This document shows positions 1 through 6,640 of a stretch of DNA of 11,680 nt, piece by piece. The notes beneath the pieces were generated by a model. The model saw nothing but the letters and a program-made list of their open reading frames with translations. It made no database searches and was not told the origin of the DNA. The position numbers were made by a program, and so were the translations under genes. Source of the DNA: Candidatus Latescibacterota bacterium (GTDB taxonomy: Bacteria > Latescibacterota > 4484-107 > B68-G9); contig DTXA01000163.1 of NCBI GenBank assembly GCA_012962735.1, positions 1 through 11,680 of the forward strand. The letters run 5' to 3'. The first letter of the stretch is position 1. Every line of letters begins with the position of its first letter.

Positions 1-37
1 GAGTCAGGGCGAACCTGTACAGCTCCCCGAGGGTCAT
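1..37 (-). CDS. start of an unidentified protein, cut by the window edge
   Basis: A minus-strand reading frame begins with ATG at 37 and runs off the window. Only 12 residues are visible, MTLGELYRFALT. A GGAG element lies about 7 bases upstream of the ATG, a good ribosome binding site, which is the main reason to call it. It follows the oxidoreductase gene by 58 bp on the same strand, so it could be co-transcribed. The N-terminus reminds me of NIF3-like (NGG1p-interacting factor 3) proteins, which often start with a similar helix, but 12 residues cannot establish a family. The start codon call is reasonable and the function is unknown. Confidence 0.45.
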   Translation of the reverse strand, partial: MTLGELYRFALT

Positions 38-95
38 TATATCTCCAAGGAATAATCGCTCATTTTAAAAGCTCGGTCTAATATAAAGTTCAGGG
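38..95. other. short AT-rich intergenic spacer
   Basis: This spacer lies between the stop of the oxidoreductase gene (TAG, 96-98) and the ATG at 37. It is clearly more AT-rich than its surroundings, with runs such as TTTATATTAG and TTTTAAAATG on the minus strand. Those runs could hold a -10 element for the next gene, but no convincing -35/-10 pair stands out. I see no hairpin followed by a T tract, so there is no evidence of a terminator here. Confidence 0.4.
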
Positions 96-1124
96 CTATA
101 AGCCCACCTCCTGGGTCTTTCCCGTCTCGGCCGCCTTGTAGGCGGCGTGGATGACCTTAAGCACGTACAACCCCTCCCGAGGCGCTATCGGCGGGGGCTC
201 CTCGCCCCTGCACGCCTGCACACAGGAGCGCACGAACGGGAGGTACACGTCCCAGGCTCCCTCCTGGTAGGATAGCCTCCGCAGAGGGGAAAGTGTGTAC
301 AGATCCGAGTACCACTCTAAAGGGGTCCATTCGTGGGGGCACATGCGAAGCCAACCGTGTTCCCCCCAAAGGGCAAACAGCGAGTGCTTGTCCTTGTCTA
401 AGAAATAAGCCGAAAGCAGGTTTCCGACCGCACCTTCCTCCAACTCTAACGATACAGCCGCCGCATCTTCTACATCTATGGGCTGGCCCCCCACGACCGA
501 GGTGAACCCCGCGACCTTTCGGATCCTCCTGCCCGTGACGAAGGATATCATATCCACGAAGTGGCACCCGAGCCATAAAAGATGCCCCCCTCCTCCCAGC
601 GCTTTGCGGAAGAACCAGCTCTCCTGGATCCTCCTGTCCCTTATTCTGGTCTGGTCCGCTATGAAGTGCGCCTGCACCCCGTAAATCCTTCCGAAATCTC
701 CCCCCTCCACGAGCTCCTTAGCCTTGAGGACCATCGGAGACCGACGCATAGCGAAGGCCAGCATAAGGGGCAACCCCTTCTCCTCTGCCTTGCGGACGAG
801 CCTTTCGAAGTCCCCCACGTCCACGCAGGCGGGCTTCTCCGCCAACACCGGCACCCCGGCGTCCAAAGCCAGCTTTATGGCCTCGGGGGCCCTAAAGGCC
901 TCTAAGGTCACCAGGGCCATCTCCGGCCTTCCCCTCTCCAACAGTTCCCCCATATCTCTGTATCTCCCGACCAGCTTCCCCCCGAGACGTCCCTCGGCCT
1001 CCCCAAATGTCACCCCGGTTTCGTCGCACACCGCCACCTCCCCCACCTCATCCATCTCGTAGAGCACGCTGAGGTAGATGTCCCTGTGTGCGGATTCGGG
1101 CCTCAAGACTATGCCGACCCTCAT
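96..1124 (-). CDS. Gfo/Idh/MocA-family oxidoreductase
   Basis: A 342-residue protein of the NAD(P)-dependent Gfo/Idh/MocA family, which typically oxidises, reduces or epimerises sugars, inositols and their derivatives. The N-terminal Rossmann half (about 1-115) ends in the family's AEKP motif (E96, K97, P98). The C-terminal half has a GGGG-H-x5-GCH-x2-D block at 177-191, with H188 in the position of the usual catalytic histidine. The glycine-rich nucleotide loop near the N-terminus is atypical: GIVLRPES replaces the usual GxGxxG. The frame stays open upstream to 1232, but that 36-residue extension is arginine/glycine-rich and overlaps the PIG-L remnant. The ATG at 1124 is preferred because it begins a normal beta strand (MRVGIV), follows a GGAGGGG-type RBS and overlaps the preceding stop as ATGA. 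A role in sugar catabolism alongside the nearby ABC transporter is likely; the substrate is unknown. Confidence 0.88.
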   Translation of the reverse strand: MRVGIVLRPESAHRDIYLSVLYEMDEVGEVAVCDETGVTFGEAEGRLGGKLVGRYRDMGELLERGRPEMALVTLEAFRAPEAIKLALDAGVPVLAEKPACVDVGDFERLVRKAEEKGLPLMLAFAMRRSPMVLKAKELVEGGDFGRIYGVQAHFIADQTRIRDRRIQESWFFRKALGGGGHLLWLGCHFVDMISFVTGRRIRKVAGFTSVVGGQPIDVEDAAAVSLELEEGAVGNLLSAYFLDKDKHSLFALWGEHGWLRMCPHEWTPLEWYSDLYTLSPLRRLSYQEGAWDVYLPFVRSCVQACRGEEPPPIAPREGLYVLKVIHAAYKAAETGKTQEVGL

Positions 1125-1255
1125 CTCCCCTCCAGATGTCCTACGGGCTGGAAGTCCGGCAGCACGGCCTTTTCGGAGAACTTGGCTATGGTCCCGGCCA
1201 TGGCGACCTCGTCGTCCGGGTGGGCCCCGCACACCAGAACCCTTTCGTAGTCCAT
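1121..1255 (-). pseudogene. truncated PIG-L/LmbE-family deacetylase remnant (44 codons)
   Basis: This short minus-strand frame starts at ATG 1255 behind a strong GGAGGGG ribosome binding site and ends at TGA 1121-1123. Its first 30 residues look like the start of a PIG-L/LmbE N-acetylglucosaminyl deacetylase: a hydrophobic strand (RVLVCG), the zinc-binding AHPDDE motif at 11-16, then AMAGTIAKFSEK. Full-length members are usually about 200-300 residues. Here the frame stops 14 residues later (AVLPDFQPVGHLEG plus R), so the remaining metal ligand and the fold are missing and it cannot be an active deacetylase. The stop overlaps the oxidoreductase start as ATGA. The likeliest origin is a deletion that removed most of the gene and either joined its two ends or fused it to unrelated sequence. 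The remnant may survive as a coupling leader for the oxidoreductase. PIG-L and Gfo/Idh genes are common neighbours in sugar catabolism clusters. Confidence 0.72.
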
Positions 1256-1265
1256 AGCCCCTCCT

Positions 1266-2090
1266 TCAGAAGTGACACTCCGCTGTAAGCTCCCTCCGGG
1301 CGGCCTCCCTGAGGATGCGCTCCTTCAACCTCCTTTCGTATCTCGGGTCGTCCCTGGCCTGTTCTAGCCGCCTGAGGGCCTCCTGGCCCAGGCTTCTGTA
1401 CGCCTGAAATGCCCTTCCTCCTACGTGGCCTCTGAGGTAGTTCAGCCTGTCGAAACTCAGGAAGTCCAACTTCAGTTCCCCGGCTATGTCCAAAAGCCCC
1501 CCTAAGTCCCTTTCAGTCACGTAAGGTAGCACCGGGCATATGAAGAACCCCACCCGCACTCCGGCATCCTTCAAGATCCTCGCCGCTTCTATGCGGCGGG
1601 AAGGTCTCGGGGCGAAGTGTTCCACATAAGCTGCCACATCGTCCCTGTGGGTAGTTATCGAAAAGGCCAGCCCGAAGGCTCCCTCGGGAAAGGTCCTGAA
1701 TACGTCTATGTCCCGCAAAGCCAGGTCCGACTTAGTGGCGACCATAACCCGCAGCGGCATACCAGACGAGGCGGCTTCGGACAGAACCTCTAAGCACCTT
1801 CTGGTTAGTCTGTACCTTCGCTCCAAGGGCTGGTACGGGTCGCAGACCGTGGAGATGAAGACCGAGGTTTCCCCGAAGAAAGAGGGCCTCGAAAGCTCCT
1901 TCTTAAGGACCTCGGGAACGTTCACCTTTACATGGACCCATGTCCCCCAGCTCCCCTCCCCCTTCCACCTCGACATGTAGCTCGCATAGCAGTATGCACA
2001 CCGGTGCGGACATCCCACGTATGGGTTGAGGCGGTAACTCCCCTTCTCCCCTGTAAGGGCGGACTTGCATGCGACTTCGGATATCCTCAC
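1266..2090 (-). CDS. radical SAM protein, SplB/Rv2578c-like
   Basis: A 274-residue radical SAM protein. The iron-sulfur cluster motif is CPHRCAYC (C27, C31, C34), inside the NPYxGCxHxCxYCYA signature that marks the group related to spore photoproduct lyase and mycobacterial Rv2578c. Further family landmarks are the STVCDPYQPLE stretch in the first half, ATKSDLALRDIDVF in the middle and FFICPVLPYVTERD in the C-terminal half. Most members of this group have no established substrate, so none is given. The start is GTG at 2090, overlapping the nadB stop as GTGA. The region upstream of the GTG has no strong RBS, which fits translation by coupling to nadB. It ends 10 bp before the PIG-L remnant. 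The family call is firm; the biochemical role is unknown. Confidence 0.88.
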   Translation of the reverse strand: MRISEVACKSALTGEKGSYRLNPYVGCPHRCAYCYASYMSRWKGEGSWGTWVHVKVNVPEVLKKELSRPSFFGETSVFISTVCDPYQPLERRYRLTRRCLEVLSEAASSGMPLRVMVATKSDLALRDIDVFRTFPEGAFGLAFSITTHRDDVAAYVEHFAPRPSRRIEAARILKDAGVRVGFFICPVLPYVTERDLGGLLDIAGELKLDFLSFDRLNYLRGHVGGRAFQAYRSLGQEALRRLEQARDDPRYERRLKERILREAARRELTAECHF

Positions 2091-3697
2091 GGCTTTTTCT
2101 GGAGTATCGTGTCCCGCTGCCAGCGGGGGTCAAGCTCGGGGTAGTCGGTGGTATAGTGCAGGCCCCGGCTCTCCTTTCGGGCCAGGGCGCACCTGACGAT
2201 TAGCTCTGCCACCTGGACGAGGTTTCTAAGTTCTATAAGGTCCATCGTGACCTTTGTCCTCCGGTAGAACTCCTCCACCTCCTTTGCTATCAGCCTTATG
2301 CGGCGTAGGGCCCTCTGGAGACGGTAGTTAGAGCGGACTATGCCCACGTAGTCCCACATGAGCCTCCTTATCTCATCCCTATCGTGGGAGAGGAGTACCC
2401 ATTCCTCGGCGTTGAACACGTTCTCCTCGCTCCAGTCCGGCACATCCGGGAACTTCTCCGGCTCCTGGGCCCTCGGGAGGGAATCCCGAAACGCCCTGTC
2501 CGAAAAAACAAGTGCCTCCAGAAGGGAATTGGAGGCCAGCCTGTTTGCTCCGTGCACGCCTGTCAGGGCCGCCTCCCCGACAGCGTACAGGTTCCGGATC
2601 GAGGTCCTCCCCCACAGGTCCGTCGCGACCCCCCCGCACATATAGTGGGCGGCCGGCACCACGGGGATGGGTTCCTCGGTGATGTCTATCCCGGCCTCCA
2701 AGCACCGAGCATATATGTTGGGGAAGCGGGCCTTGGTCTCCTCTGGGTCCTTGTGGGTCACGTCCAAGTATACGCAAGGCTCCCCGCTCCTCTTCATCTC
2801 CTGGTCTATGGCTCTGGCCACGGCGTCCCTGGGGGCCAGGGAACCCATGTGGTGGTACTTCTCCATAAAGGGTTCCCCCTTCCGGTTCACCAGCACCCCT
2901 CCGTACCCCCTCACCGCCTCGGAGATCAGGAAGGCGGGTTCGTCGGGGTTCGCATCCGGCCTGTATAGTGCTGTGGGGTGGAACTGCATAAACTCTAAAT
3001 TCCCAACCTTCCCCCCGGCCCGGAACACCATAGCTATGCCGTCCCCTGTGGCGATTCGGGGGTTCGTGGTATGAAGATAGGTCCGGCCACTCCCCCCGGT
3101 AGCTAAGAGCACCACCTTGGCTAAGAACTTCTTCACCAAGCCGGTCTGGGTGTTCAATACATAGGCCCCCCAACAGGTGATGTGGCCCTTCGGGACCCCC
3201 TTCACCCCGAACACGTGGTGCTCTGTGATCAGGTCTATGGCGATATGGTTTTCGTAGACCTCTATGTTCCCGTGCTCCTTGACCCGCTCCAAAAGCGCCC
3301 TCTCGATCTCCCGCCCGGTTAGGTCCGATACGTGCACTATCCTGTCCCTCGAATGTCCCCCCTCCCTGCTCAGCGCCAGCTTCCCCTCCCTTCTGGTGAA
3401 CTCCACCCCCCACTCTATCAGCTCCCGCACCATCCGGGGCCCTTCCTTCACCACCAACTCCACGGCATCCCTGTGGCAGAGACCTGCACCGGCCTTGAGG
3501 GTGTCCTCTACGTGTAGCTCGAAGGAGTCGTCCGGCGACAGCACAGCTGCTATCCCCCCCTGGGCGTAGTTGGTGCTGGACTCCGCCCGCTCCTTCTTGG
3601 TCACCACTGCAACGGTCCCGTGCTGCGCTGCCTTCAGGGCGAAGGAAAGCCCTGCTATCCCGCTACCCAACACCAGGTAATCCGTGGCAACCTCCAT
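2087..3697 (-). CDS. nadB: L-aspartate oxidase
   Basis: NadB oxidises L-aspartate to iminoaspartate using FAD, the first step of de novo NAD synthesis; quinolinate synthase (NadA) then uses the product. The protein is 536 residues, close to the usual 540. The FAD-binding GSGIAG is at 11-16, followed by SSTNYAQGGIAA at 40-51 and REGGHSRDRIVH at 111-122. The substrate region shows FHPTALY (H240), SEAVRGYGG (E260, R263), LAPRDAVARA (R290), HYMCGG (H351) and GANRLASNSLLEA (R386). These correspond to active-site residues of E. coli NadB and separate it from succinate dehydrogenase flavoproteins. The C-terminal helical domain is complete. The start is ATG 3697 behind AGGGGGAT, 9 bp after the lpxK stop; the end overlaps the radical SAM start. 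No nadA or nadC is visible in the window. Confidence 0.96.
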   Translation of the reverse strand: MEVATDYLVLGSGIAGLSFALKAAQHGTVAVVTKKERAESSTNYAQGGIAAVLSPDDSFELHVEDTLKAGAGLCHRDAVELVVKEGPRMVRELIEWGVEFTRREGKLALSREGGHSRDRIVHVSDLTGREIERALLERVKEHGNIEVYENHIAIDLITEHHVFGVKGVPKGHITCWGAYVLNTQTGLVKKFLAKVVLLATGGSGRTYLHTTNPRIATGDGIAMVFRAGGKVGNLEFMQFHPTALYRPDANPDEPAFLISEAVRGYGGVLVNRKGEPFMEKYHHMGSLAPRDAVARAIDQEMKRSGEPCVYLDVTHKDPEETKARFPNIYARCLEAGIDITEEPIPVVPAAHYMCGGVATDLWGRTSIRNLYAVGEAALTGVHGANRLASNSLLEALVFSDRAFRDSLPRAQEPEKFPDVPDWSEENVFNAEEWVLLSHDRDEIRRLMWDYVGIVRSNYRLQRALRRIRLIAKEVEEFYRRTKVTMDLIELRNLVQVAELIVRCALARKESRGLHYTTDYPELDPRWQRDTILQKKP

Positions 3698-3706
3698 TCC
3701 ATCCCC

Positions 3707-4762
3707 CTATATATGCCCCAAAAAGCCTTCCGCTTCGCTCCCGTACTTTTCGGGGGCCAGGGAGCGCATAAGCTCCCGTAACCGCCCTCCATCCTCCTCT
3801 ACTTCTACCTCCAGTGTCCAGAAGGGGACATCTGGGGGCAGGCGAACCCGGTCTTTTTCGGTGGTGACCACCGCATCCGCCTCGGCATCCCGGGTCAGTC
3901 TTATAGCCTTGGCTACGTCGTCCCCAGTGTATAGATGGTGGTCCCGGAACCTGAGGGGCACGACCTCGGCGCCTAAGTCCTCGAGGGTGCGCTCGAAGGC
4001 CCCTGGGCTTCCAACCCCGGAAAGGGCTACCACCTTTTTGCCCCTCAGGGCGCTCAGTGGAAGCTCCCCCTCCGGGGCCTGCAGCCTGCGGGGCCTGTGG
4101 ACACACTCCACCAAGATGGCCTCGGGGGCCAGCCTCGTCACTTTCTCCCGGACTTCCTCTAAGACCTCAGGGGGGACCTGATCTGCCCGTGAGATGCACA
4201 CCACATCCGCCCTGTGCAGGGCGGATGGCGGCTCCCTAAGTAGACCCCAAGGGAGGAGATGCCCTCCACCAAAGGGGTCCCGGGCGTCCAAAACCACGAT
4301 GTCTATGTCCCTCGCCAGGGCCCTGTACTGGAAGCCGTCGTCCAAGATGAAATGTGAGACCTCCACCCGTCCCAAAACCAGCTCCCCGGCTTCCCTCCTG
4401 TCCCTCCCCACTGCAACCGGCACCCCAGGGAGCTTCCGGGCTAAGAGGTACGGCTCGTCCCCTGCCTCATCGGGCCCCATGAGCACCCGCTTCCCGTCCG
4501 AAACCAACCCCACCCCCTTCCCCTTCCTCCGATATCCCCGGCTCAGCACCGCTGGCCGGAACCCTTTCTCCTGCAATGCCCTGGCCAAGTACATGACCAA
4601 GGGGGTCTTTCCCGTCCCCCCGACGGTTATGTTCCCCACGGACACCACTGGCCTGGGAAGCCGTTCGACGTAGGTCCATCCCCTGGTGTAGACCCTTTCC
4701 CAGGCCCACAGAATCAAGCGGTACAGCCCGGCGAGGGGGAACAGCGCTGTCCATATCCTCAT
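3707..4762 (-). CDS. lpxK: tetraacyldisaccharide 4'-kinase (lipid A 4'-kinase)
   Basis: LpxK phosphorylates the 4' position of the tetraacyldisaccharide 1-phosphate lipid A precursor at the inner face of the cytoplasmic membrane. The 351-residue protein has an N-terminal hydrophobic membrane helix (about 5-21), a Walker A P-loop VGGTGKTP (47-54), SRGY (74-77), DEAGDEP (98-104), the DDGFQ motif (141-145), LLPWGLLREP (169-178) and a C-terminal TEKDRVRLP block, all characteristic of the family. The reading frame extends upstream to 4861, but ATG 4762 is chosen because it gives the usual LpxK N-terminus and overlaps the permease stop as ATGA. An AAGGA sits directly against the ATG, too close for a good RBS, so coupling to the sugar permease seems necessary. 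Its presence implies that the organism makes lipid A. The usual partners (lpxB, msbA, waaA) are absent here. Confidence 0.95.
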   Translation of the reverse strand: MRIWTALFPLAGLYRLILWAWERVYTRGWTYVERLPRPVVSVGNITVGGTGKTPLVMYLARALQEKGFRPAVLSRGYRRKGKGVGLVSDGKRVLMGPDEAGDEPYLLARKLPGVPVAVGRDRREAGELVLGRVEVSHFILDDGFQYRALARDIDIVVLDARDPFGGGHLLPWGLLREPPSALHRADVVCISRADQVPPEVLEEVREKVTRLAPEAILVECVHRPRRLQAPEGELPLSALRGKKVVALSGVGSPGAFERTLEDLGAEVVPLRFRDHHLYTGDDVAKAIRLTRDAEADAVVTTEKDRVRLPPDVPFWTLEVEVEEDGGRLRELMRSLAPEKYGSEAEGFLGHI

Positions 4763-5610
4763 TCCTTCAAAGCTCCCGCAGCTATCCCGCTCACGAAGTA
4801 CCTCTGGAGAAATACGTAGAGCACGACTATCGGCATCAAGCTGATCGCCGCCCCGGCGCACAGAAGGGGCCAGTTCACGCTGAAGGCGAATCCGCTCTGG
4901 AACGCCACCAACCCCACGGGCAGCGTTCTAAGCTCCGGCCTGCTCATGGTGAAAGCGAGGGGGAGCAGATAGGCATTCCAGGTCCCCATAAAAGTCAGGA
5001 TCGCCACGGTGGCCAGAACTGGCTTGGCTAAGGGCAGAACCACATGCCAATACATCTGGAAAAGGTTACATCCGTCTATCCTGGCCGCATCGTCCAAGTC
5101 CCTCGGTATGGTCCGGAAGTACGCCTGGATCAAGTAGATGCTCACCACCTGCGCTCCCGCTGTTGAAACCACTATCAATCCCGCTAAAGAGTTCAAGAGG
5201 CCCAGGTTCTTGGCTATGTGGAACACCGGGACCAAGGTCGCCTCCGCCGGGATGAAAAGGGTGGCCACTAAGGCGAAAAGGATAAGTTGCTTGCCCGGAA
5301 AGTCCGTTCTGGCCACGGCGAAGGCGGTCATAGAGGCCGTCCAAAGCACGAGCAGCAAGGTTGTGACCGTCACGATGAGGCTGTTCTTGAAGTACACCCC
5401 GAAGTTCCCCTTAGTCCAGGCCTCCACGTAGTTCTCCCACCGGAAGGCCTCCGGAATCAAGGCCATCGTATTCCGGGCGACCTCGGACATGGTCTTAAAA
5501 GAGGTTGAAAGCATCCATATCAATGGATAAAGGCAGACCAGGGTCCACAGCACCAACACACCGTAAAGCACTCCCTTACCGAATCTACTGAGGATCTTTT
5601 TATGCCTCAT
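4759..5610 (-). CDS. carbohydrate ABC transporter permease, MalG type
   Basis: Inner-membrane permease subunit of a carbohydrate uptake ABC transporter (CUT1 type), 283 residues with about six predicted membrane helices; the first is near residues 14-34. The cytoplasmic EAA loop that docks the ATPase is at about 173-197 (DDAARIDGC, then VVLPLAKP). The C-terminus QRYFVSGIAAGALKE is typical of MalG/UgpE-like subunits. The ATG at 5610 is preceded by GGAGGAAGAT, a good RBS. It pairs with the MalF-type permease upstream, but 100 bp of repeat-containing sequence separate the two, whereas such partners usually nearly touch. Its stop overlaps the lpxK start. The sugar cannot be read from the sequence. 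Confidence 0.94.
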   Translation of the reverse strand: MRHKKILSRFGKGVLYGVLVLWTLVCLYPLIWMLSTSFKTMSEVARNTMALIPEAFRWENYVEAWTKGNFGVYFKNSLIVTVTTLLLVLWTASMTAFAVARTDFPGKQLILFALVATLFIPAEATLVPVFHIAKNLGLLNSLAGLIVVSTAGAQVVSIYLIQAYFRTIPRDLDDAARIDGCNLFQMYWHVVLPLAKPVLATVAILTFMGTWNAYLLPLAFTMSRPELRTLPVGLVAFQSGFAFSVNWPLLCAGAAISLMPIVVLYVFLQRYFVSGIAAGALKE

Positions 5611-5658
5611 ATCTTCCTCCGTCTACCGTTCGAGGTCGCAGAGAACGATGAAATCGAG

Positions 5659-5703
5659 TTCGAAATCCAAGGTCCGATGTGAAAGATGAACTTCACGACC
5701 TTG
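5659..5703. repeat. degenerate 7-bp-period intergenic repeat, copy A
   Basis: It lies in the 100-bp gap between the two permease genes (5611-5710). On the plus strand, 5659-5685 reads as consecutive heptamers of the type TTCGAAA, TCCAAGG, TCCGATG. A looser GTTCGAG lies upstream at 5628. It is followed at 5691-5703 by CTTCACGACCTTG, which recurs exactly at 10065-10077 next to copy B. The stretch CCAAGGTCCGATGT at 5667-5680 closely matches TCAAGGTTCGATGT in copy B. The layout suggests a dispersed non-coding repeat family; its function is unknown. Confidence 0.6.
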
Positions 5704-5710
5704 AACCTCT

Positions 5711-6631
5711 TCAGCTTTCCCTCTCCCCTATCCTTCCCAGCTTGAGCTGGAAGAAGGTGAGGACAGCTATAATGACGAAAAGCCCGATCCCTATGGTGGC
5801 CGCATACCCCTGCTGCGCTATGACTCCAGCCCCAAGTCCGCTGCCTGCGAAGCCGTACTTGAACATGTAGTCCGTGACCACCTCGCTGGCGTAGTACGGT
5901 CCTCCTCCTGTCATCACGTTCACCAGGTCGAATACCTTAAAGCTCCCGATGATGGATAGCATCACTATGATAAGCGCTATGGGTCGAAGCATCGGAAGTG
6001 TGACATACACGAACTGCCTCCAAGCCCCGGCCCCATCCACCCTGGCAGCATCGTAAAGGTACTCCGGTATGGACTGCAGCCCAGCCAAGAAGAACACCAT
6101 ATTGATCCCCACATCGTGCCATATCGCCACCCCTATGACCGTATAGAGCGCTGTCTTGGGGTCCCCCAACCAGTCCCGGAACCCTCCTACGAGCCTGAGC
6201 TTCATAAGTATCTGGTTGAAGGTCCCATCGAAGGGGGAAAGTATCCCCGAGAACACGATCCCTATCACGGCCGCGCTCGTCACCACTGGGAGGAAGAAGA
6301 CAGAGCGGAAGAATTTCCGTCCCTTCAGCCTGCTGTTGAGCACCACAGCCATCCCTAAGGCCAGGCCGAGTTCTATGAACAACTTGGAAAGCACGTAGAT
6401 GACGGTATTCCTCAAGGCCTTCCACCAGATGGGATCGTGCAGGAGCCGGACGTAGTTCTCCAGGCCCACGAACTTCATCTGGGTTACCCCGTCCCATTGA
6501 TAGAAGCTCAGGCGCACCACGTAGAACACGGGATAGATCATGAAGACTGAAAAAAACATCAAAGTAGGCGTGCAAAGCAGGTAAGCCCCCCAGCTCCGCC
6601 TGAGCCGCTCGATAAAGAAGTTCCGCTTCAA
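5711..6631 (-). CDS. carbohydrate ABC transporter permease, MalF/UgpA type
   Basis: Inner-membrane permease, 306 residues, of a CUT1-type sugar ABC transporter and partner of the MalG-type subunit. The first membrane helix is at about 16-40, followed by a short periplasmic loop with the common FVGLENYVRLL (54-64). The EAA loop is at about 192-217 (LYDAARVDGAG, then VTLPMLRP). The segment FDLVNVMTGGGP (234-245) is a hallmark of UgpA/MalF-like proteins. The start codon is TTG at 6631, preceded by AGGAGGT with a short spacer. The stop codon of the binding-protein gene lies within that Shine-Dalgarno sequence, so the two genes are tightly linked. No ATPase gene occurs in the cluster; a shared MsmX-like ATPase encoded elsewhere is the usual explanation. 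Confidence 0.94.
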   Translation of the reverse strand: MKRNFFIERLRRSWGAYLLCTPTLMFFSVFMIYPVFYVVRLSFYQWDGVTQMKFVGLENYVRLLHDPIWWKALRNTVIYVLSKLFIELGLALGMAVVLNSRLKGRKFFRSVFFLPVVTSAAVIGIVFSGILSPFDGTFNQILMKLRLVGGFRDWLGDPKTALYTVIGVAIWHDVGINMVFFLAGLQSIPEYLYDAARVDGAGAWRQFVYVTLPMLRPIALIIVMLSIIGSFKVFDLVNVMTGGGPYYASEVVTDYMFKYGFAGSGLGAGVIAQQGYAATIGIGLFVIIAVLTFFQLKLGRIGERES

Positions 6632-6640
6632 GGCGACCTC

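Noticed and set aside
2379..3413. 344-residue minus-strand frame inside nadB
   Set aside because: It is a shadow frame: low-complexity Gly/Arg/Pro composition, wholly within a complete and well-conserved nadB.
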